DNA from: CAXSBR01 sp964236495 | GTDB lineage: Bacteria; Actinomycetota; Actinomycetes; Mycobacteriales; Jatrophihabitantaceae | NCBI GenBank assembly: GCA_964236495.1 | Contig: CAXSBR010000045.1 | Location: forward strand, 1 to 11,894 | Reading direction: 5' to 3' | Length of the DNA stretch: 11,894 nt | Part shown: in pieces, positions 6,542 through 11,894 of the stretch | Layout: each line of letters begins with the position of its first letter | How positions within the stretch are numbered: the stretch's first letter is position 1 | The notes under the pieces: model-generated | Seen by the model: only the letters and a program-made list of their open reading frames with translations | Told to the model about the DNA's origin: nothing | The model's database searches: none | Position numbers and translations under genes: made by a program

Positions 6542-8293
6542 CTAGGCCTGCGTGTCGGCCCACCGGGCCGACGCCCAGACGCCGTCGGCCCATCGCGCCG
6601 ACGCCCAGCGCGCGGAGGCCCAGCGCGCAGAGGCCCAACGGGCGGAGTCCCAGTCGGCATCGCTCCAGTCTGCTGACGCCCACCGGGCCGACGCCCACCG
6701 GGCGGACGCCCACCGGGCCGAGGACAGACCGTCGTTCGACGTCGCCCAGCTGTCGCCGGTCCAGGTCACACCCATCCACGACCCACCCGACCAGGATTGA
6801 CCCGTCGATGCCGCTGCCCACCAGGCTGCGGGGTTCCAGGCGGTGCCTTGCACGTCGACCTCGCCGGCCAGGGGATTGCCGTCCGCGTCGACTAGCACGC
6901 TGCCGCCGCGGGCGTCCTGCAGCGATCCCTGTCCGGTGGAGGCCGGGTACGACTGCGTAGCCACCGATGCCGATTTCCCGCCGATGCCCTTCCAGGTGGA
7001 CCCGCTGCCCGACACCCTTGCTGCCGCCAACGCTGCCGCAATGTCGATCTGACCTGCGCCGGTGTCGACCACACTGCCTGCGACGGGGCTGGCCGTCGCG
7101 ACCAGCAGGGCCTTGACCTGGTCTGGGGTGAGGTTGGGGAAGGCTTGGAGCAGCAACGCCGCCGCACCGGAGACGACAGCCGCCGCCTGACTGGTCCCGC
7201 TTCCGCGGAACAGCCGGCCGGTCGCGTCGCCGGCCACCAGACCCTCAGGGTGGTTGACGTCGATGTATGAGCCGGGATCACGCAGCGACGCGATCGACGC
7301 GCCCGGTGCGAGCAGGTCGACGTGCCGCGCGGCCGTGCCCCGGCTGCTGAAGTCTGCGACCGTCGGCGTCTGCCAACCAGCCAGCGTGTCCTTGCCGGTG
7401 GATGCGCCCACCGCGAGCACGTACGGGTCAATCGCCGGGTCGGTCAGTCCGTTCGCGTCGGGGCCCTCGTTGCCGCCCGAGACGACGACGACCAGCCCGT
7501 GCCGCCACGCGTTCTCCGCCGCCGCCGCAAGCGGGTCCAGCTGGTAGGGCTGAACCGAATCGGTCCCGAAGGACAGGTTCACAACTCCTACCTTGGTGCC
7601 GTCCTGTGTGGTCTGGTGTTCGGTGACCCAGTTCAGCGCCGCGATGACCTGGCTGACGTCGGTACTGCCGTCGGTCGTCGCGAGCTTCAGAGACAGCAGG
7701 CCGGCGTCGGGAGCGACGCCCAGCTGTGTCGAGGGGCTGAGCGCAGGGATCGACTTCGTCGTCAGAGTCGCCGGATCGTGCGCGCCGATAATGCCGGCCA
7801 GGTGCGTTCCGTGCCCGAACGTGTCCTGGTCGGTCAGTCCCCCGTTGCCCTCGATCGACAAATCCGGGCCGTAGGTCAGCTTCCCCGCGCCGTCGAGCCC
7901 GGGAACGGCGGCGGTGCCCGAGTCCAGCAGCGCCACGGTCACGCCCTGCCCGGTGAGCTGCCTGTTGCTCGCATCCTTCTGCGCCCACACCTTGCGCGCA
8001 CCGATAGCGTTCTCGATCGTAAACAGCGAGCCAGGGTCAAGGGTCGCCGAGTTCACGCCCTTCGGGGTCACTGCGACGGTGTCGGCCTTCGGGTCACCCC
8101 ATTTAGCGCCGCTCAGCAGACCTCTCGCTGCCTGCCGCCCGGAAGCGGAGGCAAGCGTCGAGGACTCGGTCGTGACGGCGACGGCGGACGTGACGAGCAA
8201 CGACAGCCCGAGGACGCCGGTGAGGGCCCGGCCGCCCCATCTGGTCGTGCACAGTGTCGTACGCAGAGGCGCGGATGAGCTCGGGGGAGGCAC
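6542..8293 (-). CDS. Secreted subtilisin-like (S8) serine protease with C-terminal Trp repeats
   Basis: A 583-aa extracellular endopeptidase of the subtilase family. The N-terminus has arginines followed by a hydrophobic core (LTGVLGLSLLVTSAVAV, about 24-40), a Sec or Tat-like signal peptide. The catalytic triad is visible: D124 in VALLDSGT, H161 in GHGTHLAG and S368 in GSGTSQAA, with the oxyanion N275 in VVSGGNEGP. The protease domain spans about 110-425. A linker with WxxxxW spacing (500-516) leads into 11 pentapeptide repeats (525-579) of the form SARWA, ending DTQA at a TAG at 6544-6542. There is no LPxTG or C-terminal membrane anchor. The start is GTG 8293-8291, supported by GGAAAGG (plus 8302-8308) 8 nt upstream. 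It is followed after 3 nt by the GGDEF-EAL gene, suggesting one operon. The substrate is unknown. Confidence 0.95.
   Translation of the reverse strand: MPPPSSSAPLRTTLCTTRWGGRALTGVLGLSLLVTSAVAVTTESSTLASASGRQAARGLLSGAKWGDPKADTVAVTPKGVNSATLDPGSLFTIENAIGARKVWAQKDASNRQLTGQGVTVALLDSGTAAVPGLDGAGKLTYGPDLSIEGNGGLTDQDTFGHGTHLAGIIGAHDPATLTTKSIPALSPSTQLGVAPDAGLLSLKLATTDGSTDVSQVIAALNWVTEHQTTQDGTKVGVVNLSFGTDSVQPYQLDPLAAAAENAWRHGLVVVVSGGNEGPDANGLTDPAIDPYVLAVGASTGKDTLAGWQTPTVADFSSRGTAARHVDLLAPGASIASLRDPGSYIDVNHPEGLVAGDATGRLFRGSGTSQAAAVVSGAAALLLQAFPNLTPDQVKALLVATASPVAGSVVDTGAGQIDIAAALAAARVSGSGSTWKGIGGKSASVATQSYPASTGQGSLQDARGGSVLVDADGNPLAGEVDVQGTAWNPAAWWAAASTGQSWSGGSWMGVTWTGDSWATSNDGLSSARWASARWASARWASADWSDADWDSARWASARWASARWASARWADGVWASARWADTQA
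6557..6721 (-). repeat. 15-bp / pentapeptide SARWA repeat at the protease C-terminus
   Basis: Eleven contiguous 15-bp units encode residues 525-579. Eight are SARWA; SADWS, DADWD and DGVWA are the variants. Tryptophan falls at 528 and then exactly every fifth residue to 578. On the plus strand the units read as variants of GCCCACCGGGCCGAC. All variation keeps the frame and the Trp. The spacing is conserved, which argues for a structural role (a regular solenoid or a surface-binding tail) and not random expansion. Confidence 0.92.
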
Positions 8294-8301
8294 GGATCAG
8301 G

Positions 8302-8308
8302 CCTTTCC
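8302..8308 (-). promoter_or_regulatory. Ribosome binding site of the S8 protease gene
   Basis: GGAAAGG on the minus strand, 8 nt before the GTG at 8293. It fixes the choice of the GTG start. Confidence 0.65.
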
Positions 8309-8346
8309 AGCAGCGTTGAGGTGATCGCACAGAGTGTGCAAACCGG

Positions 8347-8374
8347 ACACTACCATCAAGATCAACTAAAGCAA
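8347..8374 (-). promoter_or_regulatory. Weak candidate promoter of the protease/GGDEF-EAL operon
   Basis: The minus strand reads TTGCTT (8374-8369), a 16-nt spacer and TAGTGT (8352-8347), placed about 55 nt before the protease start. The -10 fits TAnnnT; the -35 match is poor. This short AT-richer stretch stands out from its surroundings. Confidence 0.25.
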
Positions 8375-8741
8375 GTCGGCATAGCGAGCTGCGCACGGTG
8401 GCCGTCGGGGCCTGCCTTCAGGTGCGATGGCCCGTTCCGGGTTGCCGGTGCCGAAAAGCCAGTGAGCGGCGCACCGCGCTGCACCCGCCGGACTGTGACG
8501 CCCTGGCTCAGCGGGCAGAATTCGGTTACTGCGGGCCGGTGATGCCGAGCACCGCCCGAGCGCATCGACCTGAACCCGGGATGGAGCTCTCACCGCTGTG
8601 GCGGGCAGGCACTCGAGCCAAGCGCAGAAGTTAGGCCCTGTTGCGGCAGCTGGCAGCTGCGGTGTGCTCAAGTCCGTCAGCTCACCGTCAGCTCACCGCC
8701 ACGTGAGTCCCCCCGCTCCGAGTCGAAACAGGGTGAATCCC
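8375..8741. other. Divergent intergenic region between protease and whiB-like genes
   Basis: Two divergent genes share this region, so it should hold both promoters. I see no gene, tRNA or riboswitch. Near the whiB side there is an 11-bp tandem pair, CCGTCAGCTCA (8674-8684 and 8685-8695), and a short hairpin CTCAC-6 nt-GTGAG (8692-8707) containing CACGTG. Either could be an operator. A weak AGGG at 8730-8733 precedes the whiB ATG. Confidence 0.45.
8674..8695 (+). repeat. 11-bp tandem pair upstream of the whiB-like gene
   Basis: Two perfect adjacent copies of CCGTCAGCTCA, about 50 nt before the ATG at 8742. The 11-bp spacing is about one helical turn, which would suit a pair of regulator half-sites on one face of the DNA. 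Function is not shown. Confidence 0.5.
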
Positions 8742-8942
8742 ATGAATGATCGCGCCGAACTTCCGATACTTGTGTCCGAAAGCTGGGATTGGCAGGTACG
8801 AGCTGCCTGCCAAGGTATGGACGCCTCGATGTTCTTCCACCCCGAAAACGAGCGCGGATGCTCCCGCCGGCGCCGCGAGGAGCAGGCCAAGCGGATCTGC
8901 AGCGACTGCCCGGCGCGCCAAGAATGCCTGGGCTGGGCTCTG
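8742..8942 (+). pseudogene. WhiB-family regulator, 5' part (interrupted by IS21)
   Basis: This is the first 67 codons of a Wbl protein. Such proteins bind a [4Fe-4S] cluster and partner the principal sigma factor to control development, redox response or drug tolerance in actinobacteria. Three of the four cluster cysteines are in the typical closely spaced group: C53-x2-C56-x5-C62 (ICSDCPARQEC). C23 in RAACQGMD is the first. FFHPENERG and the RRRREEQAKR helix are also typical. I chose ATG 8742, because AGGG lies 8 nt before it; GTG 8733 is an alternative. At codon 67 (WAL) the gene runs into the end of the IS21 element, and the reading continues only into IS sequence (stop at 9006-9008). The missing part lies at 11108-11266. 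The paralogue class (WhiB1-7) is not clear. Confidence 0.93.
8938..8942 (+). repeat. Target site duplication, left copy (CTCTG)
   Basis: CTCTG directly before the TGTC terminus of the IS21 element. It matches the five bases directly after the other end (11103-11107), as expected for IS21-type insertion. Confidence 0.9.
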
Positions 8943-8948
8943 TGTCAA

Positions 8949-8994
8949 TGCCGACTGAAAACGGGGCCAGTTGTGCCGATTGAAAATGGGGCCA
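8949..8994 (+). repeat. Two transposase-binding repeats at the left IS21 end
   Basis: Two 21-bp copies (8949-8969 and 8974-8994) differ at two positions and are offset by 25 bp. IS21-family ends carry such multiple repeats as IstA binding sites. Confidence 0.8.
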
Positions 8995-9014
8995 CCTTCG
9001 GTTGTTGATGTTGG

Positions 9015-9809
9015 TCAGTCTTGGTCTGCTGCGGCTGCGGTGCGGCCGAGGTCTCGGTCTTTGAGTCGGTAGCTGTCGCCTTTGAGAGCGGTGACTTCAG
9101 CGTGGTGAACGAGGCGGTCGATCATGGCCGCGGCGACGACGTCGTCTCCGAACACTTCGCCCCAGCGGCCGAAGGGTTTGTTGCTGGTCACGATGAGCGA
9201 CGCTCGTTCATAGCGGGAGCTGATGAGTTGGAAGAACAGGTTCGCCGCTTCAGGTTCGAAGGGGATGTAGCCGACCTCGGCGATGACGAGCAGCGGGTAG
9301 CGACCGAGTTTGAGCAGCTCCGCTTGCAGGTTGCCGGCGTGGTGCGCGGCGGCGAGGCGGTCGACCCACTGACTCGCGGTAGCGAACAGGACCCGGTGCC
9401 CGGCTTGGCAGGCCCGGATCGCCAGGCCGGTCGCCAGATGGGTCTTGCCGGTCCCGGGTGGTCCGAGGAACACCACGTTGTCTTTGGCGGTGACGAAGTC
9501 CAGGGTGCCCAGGTGGGCGATCAGGTCGCGTTTGAGCCCGCGGGCGTGGTCGAAGTCGAAGTCCTCCAGCGATTTGCGGGCCGGGAACCGTGCGGCGCGG
9601 ATGCGGCCCTCACCGCCGTGGGACTCTCGCGCGGACACCTCCCGTTGCAGGCAGGCGACCAGGAACTCCTCGTGACCCCAGGACTCGACCCGGGCGCGTT
9701 CGGCCAGGCGGGTGACGGCGTCGCGCATGGTGGGTGCCTTCAACGCCCGGGTCAGGAAGGCGATCTCCGCGCTCAGGTCCCGGGTGGTGGGCTTGGCGGC
9801 GGTGGCCAT
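9015..9809 (-). CDS. istB: IstB-like AAA+ ATPase, transposition helper of IS21
   Basis: IstB is the DnaA/DnaC-like AAA+ ATPase that assembles on target DNA and stimulates the IstA transposase. This 264-aa protein has a short N-terminal helical region, Walker A GPPGTGKTH (about 116-124), the region RVLFATASQWVDRLAAA, and the arginine/sensor part IVTSNKPFGRWGEVFGD ... AAAMIDRLVHHAE. Walker B reads LLVIAEVGYIPF, where relatives have LLVIDEVGYIPF. The magnesium-coordinating Asp is replaced by Ala (codon GCC, plus 9279-9281), so ATP hydrolysis or binding may be impaired. I chose ATG 9809-9807, whose A overlaps the istA stop in TGATG; GAGGAGG (plus 9817-9823) lies 7 nt before it. A GTG one codon earlier is possible. 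Translation is probably coupled to istA. Confidence 0.94.
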   Translation of the reverse strand: MATAAKPTTRDLSAEIAFLTRALKAPTMRDAVTRLAERARVESWGHEEFLVACLQREVSARESHGGEGRIRAARFPARKSLEDFDFDHARGLKRDLIAHLGTLDFVTAKDNVVFLGPPGTGKTHLATGLAIRACQAGHRVLFATASQWVDRLAAAHHAGNLQAELLKLGRYPLLVIAEVGYIPFEPEAANLFFQLISSRYERASLIVTSNKPFGRWGEVFGDDVVAAAMIDRLVHHAEVTALKGDSYRLKDRDLGRTAAAADQD

Positions 9810-11041
9810 CACGCGACCTCCTCGCCCAGACCGAACGCGTCGTCGTAATCGGCCAGGCAGCGTTGCTCGATCTGCTCATCCGGCGGTGCCGCCACGGTGC
9901 GCGGCAGTTGCCGTAGGACCTCGGCCGCGGCGCGGTGTTCGGGGTCGGTGATGCTTTGATGCCGGGCCCAGCAGCGCTCGTGCGTCGCAACGGCCCGTCC
10001 GGCGCAGGTGACGTGCACGGTTTCCAGGTCGGCGTGGATCTCCACGCGGCGTCCGATGACCGAGGGGTGCACGGAGTAGTCGTTGCTGTCCAGGCGCACG
10101 TAGTAGTCGCGCGGCAGCCGCACCGCCGCGCGCCAGCCGATGGTCGGTGTCACCGGTGGCAGGCTCAGCATGGCCGCCCGGTCGGTGTCCCACCGATCAG
10201 CCGGGCGACACCCCAACCCGCGATGCTGACGGCTGTTCGCGCGGACCAGCCACGTCTCGAGCTGGCTGTTGAACGCCGCCGGTGAAGCGAAGGTCCTGCC
10301 CGGCAGGAACGACGTCTCCAGATAGCCGTTGGCCCGTTCGACCAAACCCTTGGACTCCGGGTCACGGGGCTTGCATTGGATGACCCGGATCCCGAGCATC
10401 CCCCGGAACGCCTCGAATTCCGCCGTCAACTTCGGTCGCCCGTCGCGCCACGAGCCGACCGCGGATTCGTTGTCCCACACCAGGGCCTTCGGCACCGCAC
10501 CAAGACGTTGCAGCAACAGCCAATGCCCGGCGATCAGATCCGGCGCTTGCCGTGAGGGCAGCAGCACCGCGGTCATTACCCGCGAATACCCCGCGACCAT
10601 CACCAGCACTGGCGGACGCCCGGACTGCCCGTGCCCCAGCCCGACATCCGCTGGCGGGAACCACAGATCGCACTGCACCAACCCGCCCGGGTCATACCCC
10701 GTGCGCGACGCCGGATCAGGCGGCGCGAACAGCGGCCGTAACCGCGCGACCCGATCCCGCAGCACGCTCGCCGAGCGGACCCAGCCGACCCGCTCGCCCA
10801 TCACCGACGCCGGCATCGTCGGGAACTCCGCCAACAACTCCCGGATCGCCGGCTCGAACCCATCAACCGCCGAACCCCGCGGCGGCCGCGAATACCGCGG
10901 CGGGTCTGCCGACGCCAACGCCCGCGCCACCGCCCCACGCGACACCCCGAGACGGCGGGCTATCGCCCGCGACGCCAAACCCTCAGCCCGACTCAACCGG
11001 CGGATCTCCGCCCAATCCTCCACGGCAAGCACACCCCTCAC
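9809..11041 (-). CDS. istA: IstA transposase (DDE) of the IS21-family element
   Basis: IstA is the DDE transposase of IS21 elements and carries out DNA cutting and strand transfer. The 410-aa product starts with an HTH region (EDWAEIRRLSRAEGLASRAIARRLGVSRGAVARAL, about 8-42). The RNase H-like core has D125 (VQCDLWFP), D190 (LVWDNESAVG) and E235 (SKGLVERANGY), the DDE triad. A C-terminal beta-barrel-like region (DYYVRLDSNDYSVHPSVIGRRVEI) follows. The start shown is GTG 11041-11039, 62 nt inside the right IS end. Relatives often begin just before VEDWAEI, so a slightly later GTG is possible. The gene is intact and overlaps istB. The promoter is expected in the right end of the element but is not clear. 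Confidence 0.95.
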   Translation of the reverse strand: MRGVLAVEDWAEIRRLSRAEGLASRAIARRLGVSRGAVARALASADPPRYSRPPRGSAVDGFEPAIRELLAEFPTMPASVMGERVGWVRSASVLRDRVARLRPLFAPPDPASRTGYDPGGLVQCDLWFPPADVGLGHGQSGRPPVLVMVAGYSRVMTAVLLPSRQAPDLIAGHWLLLQRLGAVPKALVWDNESAVGSWRDGRPKLTAEFEAFRGMLGIRVIQCKPRDPESKGLVERANGYLETSFLPGRTFASPAAFNSQLETWLVRANSRQHRGLGCRPADRWDTDRAAMLSLPPVTPTIGWRAAVRLPRDYYVRLDSNDYSVHPSVIGRRVEIHADLETVHVTCAGRAVATHERCWARHQSITDPEHRAAAEVLRQLPRTVAAPPDEQIEQRCLADYDDAFGLGEEVA

Positions 11042-11050
11042 TGTCAGGGA

Positions 11051-11096
11051 TGGCCCTCATTTCACCCGGCAACATCCGCCTAGTTTTCACTCGGCA
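11051..11096 (-). repeat. Two transposase-binding repeats at the right IS21 end
   Basis: On the minus strand TGCCGAGTGAAAACTAGGCGG (from 11096) and TGCCGGGTGAAATGAGGGCCA (from 11071) match the left-end repeats imperfectly and keep the same 25-bp offset. Confidence 0.75.
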
Positions 11097-11102
11097 GCGA
11101 CA

Positions 11103-11107
11103 CTCTG
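11103..11107 (+). repeat. Target site duplication, right copy (CTCTG)
   Basis: CTCTG directly after the right IS21 terminus, identical to 8938-8942. Confidence 0.9.
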
Positions 11108-11266
11108 TCGGTACGCGAGCCCTACGGTGTCTGGGGTGGCCTATCGCCGACCGAGCGTGACGAACTTCGCGTAACCGCCGGCAGCGACGTCTTTCCGATC
11201 GCCGCTGCGGCGCTGAACCAAGATCGCCGGGTGCTCACCCCCACACACGAGCCGCTCAGCCCTTAG
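11108..11266 (+). pseudogene. WhiB-family regulator, 3' part (after IS21)
   Basis: When the IS and one CTCTG copy are removed, the codons after WAL read SVREPYGVWGGLSPTERDEL and so on to TAG 11264-11266. This is the conserved Wbl sequence after the last cysteine, including the GVWGG turn needed for sigma-factor contact. The rejoined gene is 119 aa with no frameshift or stop, so apart from the insertion it appears undamaged. On its own this fragment has no start. A strong hairpin begins 2 nt after the stop. Confidence 0.92.
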
Positions 11267-11267
11267 T

Positions 11268-11301
11268 GTCAGCAAACGATGGCGCTCCATCGTTTGCTGA
11301 C
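11268..11301. terminator. Perfect 15-bp hairpin after the whiB-like gene
   Basis: GTCAGCAAACGATGG (11268-11282), loop CGCT, then its exact reverse complement (11287-11301). There is no T-run on either side. Actinobacterial terminators often lack the T-run, and the position 2 nt after the whiB stop suits a terminator working on the whiB transcript. A protein-binding inverted repeat is the alternative. Confidence 0.75.
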
Positions 11302-11438
11302 GTTAAGCGCGGTCCAGGTCCTGGGGTTCATGCGCACCGCTGGACCGATGAGCGGACTGGAGCAGCGTCTGCCCGGACCGGTGTTTGCGGGTCTGCGGGC
11401 ATCAGTATCGACAACCTGGTTCGGGGTCGTGTGTGGAA

Positions 11439-11840
11439 ATGTGTTGCTGCGGGATGGGCGCGGTCGCGAAGTGCATTCCATGTAACCGGCCGCTGTGCGA
11501 TTTGCACGTCGTGTGGCGCGACGGCCAAGTGTTGTGCACCCTCCACGCCGCGGTCGTCGACGACGCGGCCGCGACACGACGGCTTCAGGCGACGCTCGAG
11601 GGCGTGGCGGCCCGGGTCAGCGCTAGAACCGATCCGAACGAGCGAGCACTCCTGCTGTTCCTTGGTAGAACCGGCTTGCCAGCCGGGACGAGCGGGCTAT
11701 TGGAGGAGCGGTCGCCGGGGGCACCGGTCGACCCGTTAGCGCACGACTGGCGTCTCCGACGCCGACGGATGGTTCGCGACATGCTTCTCGCGGTGCTGCC
11801 CGACCCGACTGCTGCCTTCAAGTATTCGGCAGAGACCAAC
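11439..11840 (+). pseudogene. Cys/His-rich, probably zinc-binding protein, interrupted by a second IS21-type end
   Basis: I do not recognise a named family. From ATG 11439 the protein begins with a Cys/His cluster: C2-C3-C4, C12-x2-C15-x4-C20-x2-H23 (KCIPCNRPLCDLH) and C33-x2-H36 (LCTLH). This pattern is typical of small zinc-binding knuckles. The rest is charged and helical in appearance (TRRLQATLEGVAARVSARTDPNERALLLFL, then DWRLRRRRMVRDMLLAVLPDP). GTG 11433 and TTG 11385 are in-frame alternatives, and none has a good ribosome site. After 134 codons the frame enters the TGTCAACGCC terminus of another IS at 11841 and stops inside it at 11886-11888. The natural C-terminus is therefore missing from the window. 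It follows the whiB-like gene on the same strand, separated by the hairpin. Confidence 0.65.
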
Positions 11841-11894
11841 TGTCAACGCCGGCCGAAAACTGACCCCGTATTGCCGATCGAATCTTGACCCCCT
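11841..11894. mobile_element. Terminus of a second, different IS21-family element (leaves the window)
   Basis: The sequence starts TGTCAACGCCGGCCGAAAAC and holds two related 21-bp repeats, CGCCGGCCGAAAACTGACCCC (11847-11867) and TGCCGATCGAATCTTGACCCC (11872-11892). They are offset by 25 bp, exactly as at the ends of the complete IS21 element. The sequence differs enough to be another IS. Only 54 bp are present, so orientation and target duplication cannot be read. Confidence 0.75.

Larger units (their letters stand above)
8943..11102 (-). mobile_element. Complete IS21-family insertion sequence
   Basis: A 2160-bp element bounded by related inverted termini. The left end reads TGTCAATGCCGACTGAAAAC and the right end, on the minus strand, TGTCGCTGCCGAGTGAAAAC. 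As is usual for IS21, each end has two spaced binding repeats. On the left these are TGCCGA(c/t)TGAAAA(c/t)GGGGCCA at 8949-8969 and 8974-8994; on the right they are at 11076-11096 and 11051-11071 (minus). istA and istB are in order and slightly overlapping. Flanking CTCTG copies show simple insertion into a whiB-like gene. The element looks complete and recent, apart from a suspicious change in the IstB Walker B motif. Confidence 0.95.

Noticed and set aside
6557..6721. CRISPR-like array
   Set aside because: The 15-bp units are contiguous without spacers, keep the reading frame and encode protein repeats.
5697..6821. Long minus-strand open frame spanning the protease/GGDEF junction in another frame
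   Set aside because: It overlaps two well-supported genes out of frame and its composition comes from the repeat DNA.
7322..8278. 318-codon plus-strand open frame opposite the protease
   Set aside because: Arg/Gly-rich antisense shadow with no motif; the minus-strand protease has a full catalytic triad.
8500..8640. tRNA gene in the protease-whiB intergenic region
   Set aside because: No acceptor/T-arm pairing or canonical GTTCGA loop could be found in this stretch.
9021..9848. Long plus-strand open frame across istB
   Set aside because: It is antisense to istB, which has clear Walker and AAA+ motifs; the plus translation has no recognisable domain.

Overview
The window comes from a high-GC actinobacterium. 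The strongest evidence is a WhiB-family (Wbl) iron-sulfur regulator, a family confined to actinobacteria and their phages. The GC-rich, GTG-start-rich codon use and the IS110- and IS21-type elements agree with this. The genus cannot be fixed from sequence alone. The region is accessory in character: it holds three insertion sequences, at least two host genes cut by them, and several tandem repeats.

Left part (1-1726). Positions 1-233 (minus) hold a weakly supported coding fragment that runs off the window. Next is a P-loop nucleoside/uridine-kinase-like gene (plus) whose Walker A codons are split by a 10-bp tandem repeat (391-450). Ten is not a multiple of three, so each copy gained or lost shifts the reading frame. 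With the six copies present, the natural N-terminus and the kinase body are in different frames. Convergent to it is a DUF402 (FomD-like) gene at 1187-1726 (minus).

IS110 part (about 1860-3302). An IS110-family transposase lies on the plus strand and is broken by one missing G near 2851-2853. The non-coding DNA upstream is where a left-end guide (bridge) RNA could lie. Downstream, 3303-3763 is largely empty, with one doubtful lipoprotein-like remnant.

Central part (3764-8293, minus). A secreted subtilisin-like S8 protease, with 11 Trp-containing pentapeptide repeats at its C-terminus, lies 3 nt upstream of a 924-aa membrane GGDEF-EAL protein. The close spacing suggests one transcript linking extracellular proteolysis with cyclic-di-GMP turnover. 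The GGDEF protein has a His/Asp pentapeptide repeat inside its GAF-like region and lacks the inhibitory RxxD site. This pair is the best candidate for a little-described functional module.

Right part (8742-11894). A whiB-like gene is cut in two by a complete IS21-family element (8943-11102; istA and istB on the minus strand) with a 5-bp target duplication CTCTG. Joining the two sides restores a full 119-aa Wbl protein. A perfect 15-bp-stem hairpin follows the whiB stop codon. A Cys/His-rich, probably zinc-binding gene follows and is itself interrupted at 11840/11841 by the end of a second, different IS21-family element that leaves the window.
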